From contig JAHDIN010000021.1 of the NCBI GenBank assembly GCA_020630775.1, positions 1 to 57,465 on the forward strand: 57,465 nucleotides of DNA. The letters are read 5' to 3'. The DNA comes from Saprospiraceae bacterium. GTDB taxonomy: Bacteria; Bacteroidota; Bacteroidia; Chitinophagales; Saprospiraceae. Positions 20,622-28,712 of the stretch are shown here, in pieces; within the stretch, counting starts at the first letter, position 1, and each line of letters starts with the position of its first letter. Below the pieces are notes generated by a model, which made no database searches, was not told where the DNA came from, and saw only the letters and a list, made by a program, of their open reading frames with translations. Position numbers and translations under genes: made by a program.

Positions 20622-21454
20622 AAAATATTTTAGTTCCTATAGATTTTACTAAGGTAGCTTTTAATGCTTTAGAATATGCGATAAATGCTTTTCCTGAATC
20701 TAATATCTTAGTATTGCATGTAACGCCTCCTTCTTTAAATACTACAGAAATAAAATATTCCCTACTTAATCGTATAAGAACAGAAGCGGATGTTTTGCAA
20801 GATGAAGTAAAGCGCCTCATTAAGCTCGAATTAAATCTGGAAGACATTCCTAGTAATTTGAATTTGATTATGAGAAAGGGGGATATTCTGCCAGTGATCA
20901 ATAAGTTGTCTCAAGAATTAGCCATCGATACAATTGTGATGGGGACTAGGGACAAGTATGATATGTTTGACAAAATTATTGGAACAACTTCTTTGGCTAT
21001 CATTAAAAGTCAACAAGTTCCAACCTACCTTATACCTAAGGATGTGAAATATACACCTTATAAAAAGGTACTCGTCGCAAGTGATTATCATTTGCTTACA
21101 AGCAGCTTAGGCAGAAAAATAAAGGAATGGAACAAATCCTTTAGAGCTTATATTAGATTTTTTCATGTTAAAAAAGGGCAGGAAAAATTTCATAAAGAAA
21201 CGGATCAATTGATTACGGATTTATTTGATGGTGATGCCCCGCAATTTGTGTTTGACTTGATCCAGAAAGAAGGGGATAACATTGGCGAGATGCTTTTAAA
21301 TGAAGCTGAGAGCTTCAACGCTAATTTAATAGTGACTATGCCTGAGAAGCAAAATTTTATTAGTAGAGTATTCTTGAAGAGTGTGACAAAGTCTTTGGTT
21401 CAAAAATCTAAGGTTCCACTTCTTTTTATCCATCCTCAAAATATTTTGGTATGA
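20618..21454 (+). CDS. Universal stress protein, tandem UspA domains
   Basis: This 278-residue protein has two UspA-like halves. The first opens with MKNILVPIDFTKVAFNAL and carries a diverged nucleotide loop, GTRDKYDMFDKIIGTTS, in place of G-2x-G-9x-G-S. The second half opens with YKKVLVASDY and is more degenerate. The first domain may therefore bind ATP weakly or not at all. The start overlaps the previous stop (ATGA) and the end overlaps the next start in the same way, so translation is probably coupled across the three USP genes. Confidence 0.9.
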   Translation: MKNILVPIDFTKVAFNALEYAINAFPESNILVLHVTPPSLNTTEIKYSLLNRIRTEADVLQDEVKRLIKLELNLEDIPSNLNLIMRKGDILPVINKLSQELAIDTIVMGTRDKYDMFDKIIGTTSLAIIKSQQVPTYLIPKDVKYTPYKKVLVASDYHLLTSSLGRKIKEWNKSFRAYIRFFHVKKGQEKFHKETDQLITDLFDGDAPQFVFDLIQKEGDNIGEMLLNEAESFNANLIVTMPEKQNFISRVFLKSVTKSLVQKSKVPLLFIHPQNILV

Positions 21455-22257
21455 AAATCCTATGTCCAATAGATTTTTCTAGGTGTTCAATTAATGCAGT
21501 CAATTGGATAGCTGAACATCTTAAAGATCAAAATGATATAGATGTCCATTTGATTCATTGTTTGGAATTAAAAGGCTTTAAAAGCTTGAATGGCGCTGAT
21601 CCTGAAATGATTAAAGAAGTAGCAAAGAGAAAGATTAAGGACTTGGCTAAACAACTGCATAGTAAATATCCTAGCTTTCGAGTTGAGTCCAGTGTTTATG
21701 AGGCAAATCCGAAAGCGTTTTTAGTAAATAAGTTGAATTATCATCCTGTAGATTTGGTCGTGATGGGTTCAGTTGGATTAAGTCAATTTAAGGAGATGAC
21801 TATTGGTAGTGTCAGTAATTATGTGATTGATAACATAGATATTCCAACGCTATTGATTCCTGATAATTATGCTTATCAAGGCATTCGCAAAACGCTAATT
21901 GGTGTAGATAAACTAGAGGTCAAGCACCCATCGGTAGTGGATGGATTAAATCAGCTGTTATATGATAAATCTTCTGAGATCATTATAACTCAAGTTGACG
22001 ATGATATTTACAGTGATCAGTTTGAGTACGATTATAGGATTGACGATTACTTAAGAGAATATAAGCTCGAAGTCGCAAAGATTAAAAAAGAGGTAAGTAT
22101 TTCTAATACACTAAATAAATATGCAGCATTAAATGACGTACAGCTCATATGTTATTTGCACAGAAAACGCAGTTGGTTTAAAAACATCTTTCACTTTAGT
22201 TCTTTACGAGAAAGTTTGTATGACTTAGAGTTCCCTTTGTTGGTTTTATCCGATTGA
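21451..22257 (+). CDS. Universal stress protein, tandem UspA domains
   Basis: This 268-residue protein begins MKILCPIDFSRCSINAV. It carries an intact UspA nucleotide signature in its first half (MGSVGLSQFKEMTIGSVS), which predicts ATP binding. The second half, from about residue 148, is a diverged UspA-like domain without the glycine loop. It is the last gene of the four-gene operon 19096-22257. The start overlaps the previous stop by 4 bp. The next promoter begins 20 bp after its stop, so transcription units are tightly packed here. Confidence 0.9.
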   Translation: MKILCPIDFSRCSINAVNWIAEHLKDQNDIDVHLIHCLELKGFKSLNGADPEMIKEVAKRKIKDLAKQLHSKYPSFRVESSVYEANPKAFLVNKLNYHPVDLVVMGSVGLSQFKEMTIGSVSNYVIDNIDIPTLLIPDNYAYQGIRKTLIGVDKLEVKHPSVVDGLNQLLYDKSSEIIITQVDDDIYSDQFEYDYRIDDYLREYKLEVAKIKKEVSISNTLNKYAALNDVQLICYLHRKRSWFKNIFHFSSLRESLYDLEFPLLVLSD

Positions 22258-22276
22258 TCATAAACATATCTGCTGA

Positions 22277-22319
22277 TGACTTAGGTCATTTTGTCACTAT
22301 AGTTAATGCATCACTTTTG
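22277..22319 (+). promoter_or_regulatory. FNR/FixK-like box plus -7 element for hsp20 operon
   Basis: The box TGACTTAGGTCA (22277-22288), flanked by A and T, is a perfect TGAC-N4-GTCA palindrome. Exactly 23 bp later is CACTTTTG (22312-22319), a variant -7 element, 31 bp before the Hsp20 start. Confidence 0.72.
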
Positions 22320-22350
22320 ATATAATTAATTAACCATAAAACTTAAATAT

Positions 22351-22782
22351 ATGTCACTTGTAAAATGGAATAGAAGTTTGCTTTCCCCAAGTGTAGATGC
22401 TTGGATGGATTCTTTTTTTGACAATGGTCCCGTTGAATTGATACAGTCATCAATGGCCATGCCTGCAGTTAATATTGTTGAAAATGTGAATGATTATACC
22501 TTAGAATTAGCAGTGCCTGGAAGGGCTAAAGAGGATTTTAAATTAGAAATCGAAAGTAATACTTTGCGTGTAAGCACTGAATCGCAAACCGAAAACGAAT
22601 CCGAAAACAAAAATTACAAACGCAGAGAGTATTCCTATAGCTCTTTTGCTCGATGTTTTACTTTGCCAGATAATATAAATCCTGACGATGTTTCAGCACA
22701 ATATTCTGAAGGCATTTTGACTATTGTAGTGCCTAAGACCGAGGTAAATCAAGAAGATAAAAGGATTATTGCTATCACTTAA
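22351..22782 (+). CDS. Small heat shock protein, Hsp20/alpha-crystallin family
   Basis: This 143-residue holdase chaperone has the usual layout: a short N-terminal arm (MSLVKWNRSLLSP), an alpha-crystallin domain from about residue 38 (PAVNIVENVNDYTLELAVPG) to about 135, and a short tail. Core motifs include FARCFTLPDNINPDDV and YSEGILTIVVPK. The C-terminal tail has IIAIT in place of a classical I-x-I motif. It is first in an operon with a CBS protein and a D-lactate dehydrogenase-like enzyme, behind an FNR/FixK-like promoter. Hsp20 is also a hallmark of the mycobacterial hypoxia regulon. Confidence 0.95.
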   Translation: MSLVKWNRSLLSPSVDAWMDSFFDNGPVELIQSSMAMPAVNIVENVNDYTLELAVPGRAKEDFKLEIESNTLRVSTESQTENESENKNYKRREYSYSSFARCFTLPDNINPDDVSAQYSEGILTIVVPKTEVNQEDKRIIAIT

Positions 22783-22840
22783 TTAAGGTTTGAGGCGATT
22801 GGTTTTGCTGGCTAGTCGTCTCTCTTTTAAAATCGATCAA

Positions 22841-23260
22841 ATGAAACGGACTATTTCAATGTATATGATAAAAGATCCATCTTTTGTTGGTGTTGATCTT
22901 GGTTTAAATCAAATATTAAAAAAGTTTGAAACATCAGGACTGTCGCATCTGTTGGTTAGCGATGAAAATAATCAATTGATGGGCATAATATCTAAGGCAG
23001 ACTTGGTTTCTAGACTGGACTTCCTTACAAAAAATTCATCAGGAAAAACTTATTCGGCACTTTCTCGGCAAGGTATTTCAGCTGCAGATATAATGACTGA
23101 AAAACCAATCTGTATAAAACCTGACGATGATGTGGCTTACGCAGTTGAATTATTACTCCAAAAGAAATTTCATGCATTACCCGTTGTTAAGGATAATCGC
23201 CCTATAGGCATTGTTACTTTTTATGATTTACTCAAAGGGTACTATCAAGAATTTGGATAA
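22841..23260 (+). CDS. CBS-domain pair protein
   Basis: This is a 139-residue Bateman module. The first CBS domain (about 7-60) contains SHLLVSDENNQLMGIISKADL and the second (about 80-135) contains HALPVVKDNRPIGIVTFYDL. I chose the ATG at 22841 (MKRTISMYMI) over an upstream TTG at 22790, because the region between them is not conserved-looking and lies right after the Hsp20 stop. Its stop lies 8 bp before the dehydrogenase gene. The ligand is unknown; adenylates are usual for this fold. Confidence 0.9.
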   Translation: MKRTISMYMIKDPSFVGVDLGLNQILKKFETSGLSHLLVSDENNQLMGIISKADLVSRLDFLTKNSSGKTYSALSRQGISAADIMTEKPICIKPDDDVAYAVELLLQKKFHALPVVKDNRPIGIVTFYDLLKGYYQEFG

Positions 23261-23268
23261 TGTAAGCA

Positions 23269-24261
23269 ATGGATAAGCTCAATATTTGTTTTTATTCTGT
23301 AAAAGATTATGAACTTTCATTTATTCGATTCGCTAATCAGAATACTTATAATTTAAGGTTGAATGATGTTTGTCTTTCTTTAGATAATGTTCATTATGTA
23401 AAGGGCTGTGAAGTTGTTAGTTTATTCTCTAGGGATAAATGTAACAAAGAGGTTCTGTCAGTTATGAAAGAGCTAGGTGTGAAGCTCATAACATTGCGTT
23501 CGACAGGATATGATAATGTAGATCTAGAAACTGCAACCAAATTAGGAATTAAGGTGGCTCATGTGCCTTCTTACTCTCCAGAGTCAATTGCCGAACATAC
23601 CTTGATGTTAGCCTTGTTATTATTGAAAAACTTTAAAAAAGCTCAATTAAATATAAGTGCGTGTAATTTTAATTTAACTGGTTTGCTCGGAACCAATCTT
23701 GGTGAAATGACTGTAGGGGTTATTGGTACAGGTATGATTGGTTTGGCTTTCATAAGACTTTTGAAAGGATTAGGTGCCAAGGTCATGGCCTATGATATCC
23801 TTCCTAGTTCATACTCAGCTTTAAGATGGGATTATGAATATGTTGAATTAGATGAACTATATGCAAAGTCAGACCTTATTTCCTTGCATATTCCAATGAA
23901 TGAAAATAATAGATACTTTATCGATGAGAATAGCCTATCAAAAATGAAAACTGGTGTATTTATTATAAATACAAGTGGGGGGAAGTTGATCAACACGAAA
24001 CATGTGCTGACAGCAATTCGAAATAATAAAGTAAGAGGACTTGGGCTCGATGTTTACGAAAATGAAGCTGATTTCTTCTTCGAAAAACATCATAATGTTA
24101 ATGATCCTCTTTTAAACGAGTTGATTGAAAATGAACGTATTATTCTAACAGGTCATCAAGCATTCTTTACCCATACCGCACTTCGTAATATTGCCATTAT
24201 TACATTTAAGAACATCGCGAATTACCGTCAGGGTCGATTTGACCAAAATTTTCTTGTATAA
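23269..24261 (+). CDS. D-2-hydroxyacid dehydrogenase, D-lactate dehydrogenase-like
   Basis: At 330 residues this matches the length of fermentative D-lactate dehydrogenases, which reduce pyruvate to D-lactate and re-oxidise NADH. The NAD-binding loop is GTGMIG (153-158), followed by the acidic D176 that favours NAD. The catalytic Arg lies in LRSTGYDNVD (about residue 77), the Glu in the LGLDVYENE region and the catalytic His in LTGHQAFFT. The motif PSYSPESIAEHTLML is typical of the LdhA branch. The gene follows a CBS gene by 8 bp in the Hsp20 operon. Its place behind an FNR/FixK-like promoter suggests fermentative redox balancing at low oxygen. Substrate specificity is not proven. Confidence 0.88.
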   Translation: MDKLNICFYSVKDYELSFIRFANQNTYNLRLNDVCLSLDNVHYVKGCEVVSLFSRDKCNKEVLSVMKELGVKLITLRSTGYDNVDLETATKLGIKVAHVPSYSPESIAEHTLMLALLLLKNFKKAQLNISACNFNLTGLLGTNLGEMTVGVIGTGMIGLAFIRLLKGLGAKVMAYDILPSSYSALRWDYEYVELDELYAKSDLISLHIPMNENNRYFIDENSLSKMKTGVFIINTSGGKLINTKHVLTAIRNNKVRGLGLDVYENEADFFFEKHHNVNDPLLNELIENERIILTGHQAFFTHTALRNIAIITFKNIANYRQGRFDQNFLV

Positions 24262-24280
24262 CGAATGTCATCCTAGGGAA

Positions 24281-24323
24281 TGACCATCGTCATAAAATAT
24301 AGCCGCTAGATGTAAGAAATTTG
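24281..24323 (+). promoter_or_regulatory. FNR/FixK-like box plus -7 element
   Basis: The box TGACCATCGTCA (24281-24292), flanked by A and T, is a TGAC-N4-GTCA palindrome. It is followed after 23 bp by GAAATTTG (24316-24323), a variant -7 element, 59 bp before the ATG at 24383. Confidence 0.7.
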
Positions 24324-24382
24324 GTTTAGCATTAGAAATGAAGACTCTAATTAACCTTTATTAATTGACAGAACATTTAGCT

Positions 24383-25105
24383 ATGAAAATTTACAAATTA
24401 TTTAGCGCTATAATTATTGCGATCATAACCACCTTTAGTGGCTTTTCTCAGCAAAGTAATAACTATGCTCAAGTAGAATCTGCTTTGCTTAATCTTTATT
24501 TTGCAGCCGATGCTGAGGATTATTCAAAAGCCAATAGCGCACTTAAAACCTCTGCCAAATTATGGGAAGCGACTTTGAGTTTGAAGTCAGATGACCAGGT
24601 ATGTAACATTTTACGTCAAACACATACTTGTGCTATTGATGGTTATTTTTCTGTTTTAAGAATAGCTCTAGATTCTAAAAACTTTGATCTTGTCCAACTT
24701 TATTCTTCTAAGATAATTACCGAATTATCAAAGTCAAGATCAGTTGAGTCAAGTCAAATTTATCCTTTAGATATAGCATGGAATGCCTATCAATCATATT
24801 TATCAGTCCATGAAACAGTCCATGATCAAATGTTTGGTTTACGAGAGTGGTTTGAGTTTGAAGATATGGTACATACGCTTTCTGCTGATTTACAGTATTA
24901 TAACAATTTTAAGCTTACGGATATTCAAACGTATTTCCCTCACATAGATGCAAAAGCACATAATGAAGCATTAGTGGCCGTAAATTCATGTTTTTATGAG
25001 TTTCTTCTTTCTTTAGAAAGTGGCTATACTGAAGAATTTGAATGGCCTTGCTATGAACTAGGTGAGGCGTTGGTTAAGCTTTTAGAATTATATAAGAATA
25101 GTTAG
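24383..25105 (+). CDS. Exported helical protein of unknown function in the stress island
   Basis: This 240-residue protein has an N-terminal signal peptide ending near FSGFSQQ, so it is exported to the periplasm or beyond. The rest looks mainly helical and rich in Leu, Ala, Ser and Tyr, and contains a few Cys (VCNILRQTHTCAI). I do not recognise the family. The ATG at 24383 is preferred over a TTG at 24365, because it gives a clean signal peptide. The gene stands alone behind its own FNR/FixK-like promoter, and the next such box begins 20 bp after its stop. It is therefore a predicted member of the hypoxia regulon with no known role. Confidence 0.8.
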   Translation: MKIYKLFSAIIIAIITTFSGFSQQSNNYAQVESALLNLYFAADAEDYSKANSALKTSAKLWEATLSLKSDDQVCNILRQTHTCAIDGYFSVLRIALDSKNFDLVQLYSSKIITELSKSRSVESSQIYPLDIAWNAYQSYLSVHETVHDQMFGLREWFEFEDMVHTLSADLQYYNNFKLTDIQTYFPHIDAKAHNEALVAVNSCFYEFLLSLESGYTEEFEWPCYELGEALVKLLELYKNS

Positions 25106-25125
25106 ACCAAAATCATTACAGCAGA

Positions 25126-25168
25126 TGACAACAGTCATAAACACGTTCTTATTTTCTTCTCAACTTTA
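25126..25168 (+). promoter_or_regulatory. FNR/FixK-like box plus -7 element for the CBS pair
   Basis: The box TGACAACAGTCA (25126-25137), flanked by A and T, is followed after 23 bp by CAACTTTA (25161-25168), a weak -7 element. The start codon is 15 bp further on. Confidence 0.68.
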
Positions 25169-25183
25169 AATAAACAAATTAAG

Positions 25184-25609
25184 ATGTTAGCAAATTATCA
25201 AATTCAAATTTCGGAAGTCATGTCAGATGCCTTGGTAACATTGCATCCTAAGGATAAGGCGTCCAGGGCAAAAGAAATATTTAATCAATACGATATACAT
25301 CATATACCCATTGTTGTGATGAAGAAAGTTGTTGGAGTCCTCAGTATGGGTGACTTGTTGATAAAGGAACGCAAAATTTCAAAACATACAGATAAGTTTC
25401 TAAGTCAGAACAATATCTTCTTTCATAATATTGAAGAATTTATGACTGAAAATCCAATCACTATAGATGAAAAAGCAACCTTAAAAGATGCACTCGAATT
25501 ATTGACAGCAAACAGAATTAATTGTCTGCCAGTAGTTGCCAATAATGAGATAAAGGGTATAGTTACTTCTTACGATATTCTTGTTTTTATAAAAAATAAA
25601 AATTCATAG
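25184..25609 (+). CDS. CBS-domain pair protein
   Basis: This 141-residue protein is made of two CBS domains: IHHIPIVVMKKVVGVLSMGDL in the first, and MTENPITIDE followed by NCLPVVANNEIKGIVTSYD in the second. It is first in a two-gene unit with another CBS-pair protein whose start is 2 bp after its stop. The two may form a heteromeric Bateman assembly, which is inference. It lies directly behind an FNR/FixK-like promoter. Confidence 0.9.
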   Translation: MLANYQIQISEVMSDALVTLHPKDKASRAKEIFNQYDIHHIPIVVMKKVVGVLSMGDLLIKERKISKHTDKFLSQNNIFFHNIEEFMTENPITIDEKATLKDALELLTANRINCLPVVANNEIKGIVTSYDILVFIKNKNS

Positions 25610-25611
25610 TT

Positions 25612-26046
25612 ATGATTAATACTTTCGTGAAAAACCAACTTGTCTCAGATTTGATGACAAAAAATATGTTGACCGCAGGCTTAAATGATACTGTGGGTGA
25701 AATCGAATCTGTAATGGAAGGATCTGAAATACATCATATCCCAGTAATAAATGATAATTATGAATTGCAAGGGATCATCAGTAAAGTGGATATACAGGTG
25801 CTTAAGCACTGGGGAACAAAGTTTGAACTAAAGGAGGCTGCTGTTCAAAATAAAGGGATTTTAGATAGCATGTTGGCCAAAGATATTATGCAGAAAAACT
25901 GTGTGACTGTAGCACCTGATCAGTCTTTGTCATATTGCGCTGATCTTTTCAAGCAAAATAAATTCCGTGCCTTACCTGTAGTAGAAGACAATAAGCTAAA
26001 AGGTATAATTACGACTTATGATTTATTAGTAGCGGCTTACCAATAA
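25612..26046 (+). CDS. CBS-domain pair protein
   Basis: This 144-residue protein has two CBS domains, with IHHIPVINDNYELQGIISKVD in the first half and FRALPVVEDNKLKGIITTYDL in the second. It is translationally adjacent to the preceding CBS gene. It is the fourth CBS-only protein of the island, and all four have the same size and architecture, which suggests local duplication. It has no fused enzyme or transporter. Confidence 0.9.
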   Translation: MINTFVKNQLVSDLMTKNMLTAGLNDTVGEIESVMEGSEIHHIPVINDNYELQGIISKVDIQVLKHWGTKFELKEAAVQNKGILDSMLAKDIMQKNCVTVAPDQSLSYCADLFKQNKFRALPVVEDNKLKGIITTYDLLVAAYQ

Positions 26047-26123
26047 TTGTCTGTTCCGTTCAGAGCGTAGATGGTATGCGGAAAAGGATGTAGCAGAATT
26101 CACATAATTAAAACTCTAAAAAA

Positions 26124-26216
26124 ATGATGACGATTGTTTATGTATTTATAATTCTATGTATTTTAAGTTTTTACCTTCTTGCAATCAATTTTTACCTTTC
26201 TAATTTGATGGATTGA
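26124..26216 (+). CDS. 30-residue single-span membrane protein
   Basis: This is a short open frame beginning ATGATG that encodes MMTIVYVFIILCILSFYLL and then a polar tail ending SNLMD. It would be one transmembrane helix with almost nothing else. It lies 77 bp after the CBS pair and just before a hairpin with a T tract, so it could be the last gene of that transcript. Size and shape recall small subunits such as KdpF or CydX, but I see no specific similarity and no Kdp or cytochrome bd genes nearby. Short open frames arise by chance in AT-rich DNA, so confidence is moderate. Confidence 0.5.
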   Translation: MMTIVYVFIILCILSFYLLAINFYLSNLMD

Positions 26217-26230
26217 ATCATAGATAATGT

Positions 26231-26265
26231 ACCTCTAAGTCCGGTAGGAGAGAGGTTCGTTTTTA
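26231..26265 (+). terminator. Hairpin with T tract after the 30-residue gene
   Basis: ACCTCT (26231-26236) pairs with AGAGGT (26251-26256) around a 14-nt loop and is followed by TCGTTTTT. It is placed to end the 25184-26216 transcript. The stem is only 6 bp. Confidence 0.5.
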
Positions 26266-26332
26266 ATACCTTGATCTCTTTAGAATTCAGTTTATGTAAA
26301 AGTTTTTATAGAAATATTCAAATTGCCTAACG

Positions 26333-26366
26333 AAGCTCATTCTTGTCATTAAGGATGAGCTTTTAT
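26333..26366. terminator. Second hairpin, possible terminator
   Basis: AAGCTCAT (26333-26340) pairs perfectly with ATGAGCTT (26355-26362) around a 14-nt loop, followed by TTATAATTTC. A third partial copy of the arm (TTAAGCTCAT) follows downstream. Between 26366 and the box at 26479 I see no gene. Confidence 0.45.
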
Positions 26367-26478
26367 AATTTCTTTAAGCTCATTCTAAATGTTGAGATGT
26401 TCTGATTTGCTCTTAGTGGAATTTGAAATTGTGTCTGTTGTTGGGCTGATTTTAGTGTGTAGAAATCATTCGTTGTAA

Positions 26479-26521
26479 TGATTCTTGTCATCACTATTTT
26501 TTCATGTATTAAATAGATTTA
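26479..26521 (+). promoter_or_regulatory. FNR/FixK-like box plus -7 element
   Basis: The box TGATTCTTGTCA (26479-26490), flanked by A and T, pairs one TGAT half-site with one GTCA half-site. TAGATTTA (26514-26521) follows after 23 bp and fits TAnnTTT(G/A). The start codon at 26536 is 14 bp further on. Confidence 0.7.
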
Positions 26522-26535
26522 TAAAAAATAAATAC

Positions 26536-26964
26536 ATGAAACAAATTGCAGTATGGTTGGACTTAGAAGAGGCATTTATCATTGACTTCAATGCCGACAA
26601 GTCAAACGTTAGCCACATTCAGTCAGAAATTGAACACTATGCGTTAAAGGGTGGATCTCGCTCGAAATCGCCTTATGGTCCTATGGATAAAACATCAGAA
26701 AGTAAGCTGTTGAATCGAAAAAAAATGCAGACCAAGTCCTACTTTAAAAACTTATATGATACCATTAAAGTAGGCGATGAGTTGCTGCTCATGGGGCCTG
26801 CAGAAATAAAGAATCATTTTGCGAAATATCTAAATGATTTGTCTGTAAAATGTCCTCAGATTGTTGATGTCTTAACGGTAGACTCTATAACATTAAATCA
26901 AAAAGTAGCCCAAGCTAGGGACTATTTTGACCTGCGTAATAAGAAAAGAAGAATCAAGTTTTAA
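26536..26964 (+). CDS. baeRF/eRF1-like small protein
   Basis: This 142-residue protein resembles the last domain of bacterial release-factor-like (baeRF, eRF1-domain) proteins. It has an N-terminal strand MKQIAVWLDLEEAFIIDF, a basic middle segment with many Lys and Arg, the motif DELLLMGPAEIKNHFAKYL, and a C-terminal strand VDVLTVDSITLNQ. Similar proteins are often linked to ribosomes, but the function here is inference. The ATG at 26536 is preferred over an upstream TTG at 26485, which overlaps the promoter box. It heads a unit with two USP genes, the first 9 bp after its stop. Confidence 0.7.
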   Translation: MKQIAVWLDLEEAFIIDFNADKSNVSHIQSEIEHYALKGGSRSKSPYGPMDKTSESKLLNRKKMQTKSYFKNLYDTIKVGDELLLMGPAEIKNHFAKYLNDLSVKCPQIVDVLTVDSITLNQKVAQARDYFDLRNKKRRIKF

Positions 26965-26973
26965 TTCGGTGCT

Positions 26974-27858
26974 ATGAAAAAAAATAAAAGAGTATTGTTA
27001 GCGCTAGATTATACATCAATGGATGAGACATTAATTAATTATACAGAATATATAATTGATATTTTGAGTCCTCAATCCATTACAGTAGTTCATGTGATTC
27101 AAGATGTTTTCACTGACGGGATTGAGCTTAGGAAAAATGAGCTAAATTATTCGCAAGATATCAATGACTATGTAAAGTCACTTCTGGAAATTCGTTTGCA
27201 GGAGACAAAGTTAAAAACACATGAGGCTTTTTCCTTCAATCTAGAAATAGTGAAGGGGTCTCCGCAACATGTATTATCTGAAAAAATGCAATCAGGTGAT
27301 TATGATATCTTAATTGTTGGGTGTAAGAAAGCTCCTTGGAATAGTGGTTCTATAATAAGGAGAGTTGCGCATAATATTCATGAAGATATCATGGTTGTTC
27401 CAGAAGGAGTAAAGAATGATATCAGACATATATTGGTTCCGTTTGATTTTTCTGATAATTCGCAACGGGCATTTGAGGCTGCATTGAAAATGAAGCAAAC
27501 TTTAAAGGATGTCCTTATTTCACCCGTTTATATTTTGCCTAAATATAGGATGGGCTATTACAGTGTTGAAAAAGAATCTGAAGTTTTTAATAATTATTAT
27601 AAACAGATAGCTGTCACATCTTGGAATAAGTACTTAGATGGTATTGGAGAAGATATGTGTGAGTATACCTTGAAATGTGTTAATAGCACAAATAAGAATA
27701 CGAGTTCATTGATATATGAGTCTGCTTGGGATATGGGTGTGGACTTCATTATGATAGGTGCGGTTGGTAAATCCAATATTGAAAAGGTGCTATTTGGGAG
27801 TACAACCGAACGATTTGTTGATTTAAATAAAGAATTTCCTTTAATGATTATACGATGA
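26974..27858 (+). CDS. Universal stress protein, tandem UspA domains
   Basis: This 294-residue protein has two UspA halves. The N-terminal half (KKNKRVLLALDY) has a degenerate loop (VGCKKAPWNSGSIIRR). The C-terminal half, starting near IRHILVPFDFS, has the intact signature GAVGKSNIEKVLFGSTT. In the other USPs of this island the first half is usually the better preserved, so this one is inverted in that respect. It overlaps the next USP gene by 4 bp (ATGA). Confidence 0.9.
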   Translation: MKKNKRVLLALDYTSMDETLINYTEYIIDILSPQSITVVHVIQDVFTDGIELRKNELNYSQDINDYVKSLLEIRLQETKLKTHEAFSFNLEIVKGSPQHVLSEKMQSGDYDILIVGCKKAPWNSGSIIRRVAHNIHEDIMVVPEGVKNDIRHILVPFDFSDNSQRAFEAALKMKQTLKDVLISPVYILPKYRMGYYSVEKESEVFNNYYKQIAVTSWNKYLDGIGEDMCEYTLKCVNSTNKNTSSLIYESAWDMGVDFIMIGAVGKSNIEKVLFGSTTERFVDLNKEFPLMIIR

Positions 27859-28691
27859 AAAAAATATTAATACCTACTGATTTTTCAGAAGCAAGTCTTA
27901 ATTCTATAAAGTATGCGATTGACCTTTTTCGTTACGAACGTGTAGAACTTCAATTAGTAAACGTCATAACACCATTGGCTATTGACTATTCGTATGGAGC
28001 AGTTGTAGACGAAAAGGCGGTTGAGATCATGATTCAAGATTCTAAAAAAGCTTTTACTAAGATTATTAGTCAATTGAGGAAGGATTTGCACACTCAAAGT
28101 TTTAAGATTGATTATGAAATAGTTATCGGTCAAGTAGTTTATAAAATAAAAGAGCTTTCTAAGTCGTATAATCCTGATCTATTGATTATGGGTAATCAAG
28201 GTTCGAATTACGATCCAGTGAGCAAGTTTTTTGGATCTGTCAGTTCTGCCATAGTCGGTGACCCTAGTGTGCCAACATTGCTGGTGCCTTTTTCTTATAA
28301 GCAGGCTGGCCCTATAAGATCGATTTTGTTCGCAACAAAAATGTATAAATCAGATCTCTTTGACCTTTCTAGGGTTCAGGATATGTTCAAAATGTTTCAA
28401 CCAATAATTCATCTTTTTAATGTGGTGAAAAAACCTAATAAAAAATTTATCACAAGTCATGATAAGTTGCTTGATAAAATGAAAAAGCTGAGTACGGATT
28501 TTGATCTTGTACAGCACGAGGTTGTAGGTTCTAACTTTATTGAGACTTTACTGTCTTTTCTAAGGCATTCTGCTTTCGATATGGTAGTCACGAACAAAAA
28601 GCATTCATCTTTTTTACAGCGACTTATTAAGCAAAGTTATTCAAGTAAGTTATCTCATAAAATTGATGTGCCTCTTCTGGTTATGAATTGA
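27855..28691 (+). CDS. Universal stress protein, tandem UspA domains
   Basis: This 278-residue protein begins MKKILIPTDFSEASLNSI and carries an intact nucleotide-binding loop in its first half (MGNQGSNYDPVSKFFGSVS). The second half (from about residue 150, RSILFATKMY) is a diverged UspA-like domain. The start is coupled to the previous stop by an ATGA overlap. It is the last gene of the operon and is convergent with a decayed P-type ATPase gene. Confidence 0.9.
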   Translation: MKKILIPTDFSEASLNSIKYAIDLFRYERVELQLVNVITPLAIDYSYGAVVDEKAVEIMIQDSKKAFTKIISQLRKDLHTQSFKIDYEIVIGQVVYKIKELSKSYNPDLLIMGNQGSNYDPVSKFFGSVSSAIVGDPSVPTLLVPFSYKQAGPIRSILFATKMYKSDLFDLSRVQDMFKMFQPIIHLFNVVKKPNKKFITSHDKLLDKMKKLSTDFDLVQHEVVGSNFIETLLSFLRHSAFDMVVTNKKHSSFLQRLIKQSYSSKLSHKIDVPLLVMN

Positions 28692-28709
28692 CTAAAGAGG
28701 CCTTAAGTC
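28690..28709. terminator. Hairpin between convergent genes
   Basis: GACTAAAG (28690-28697) and CTTAAGTC (28702-28709) form an 8-bp stem with one mismatch and a 4-nt loop. It overlaps the USP stop codon and is followed by GATTCATTTTG. It could terminate from both sides. Confidence 0.4.
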
Positions 28710-28712
28710 GAT

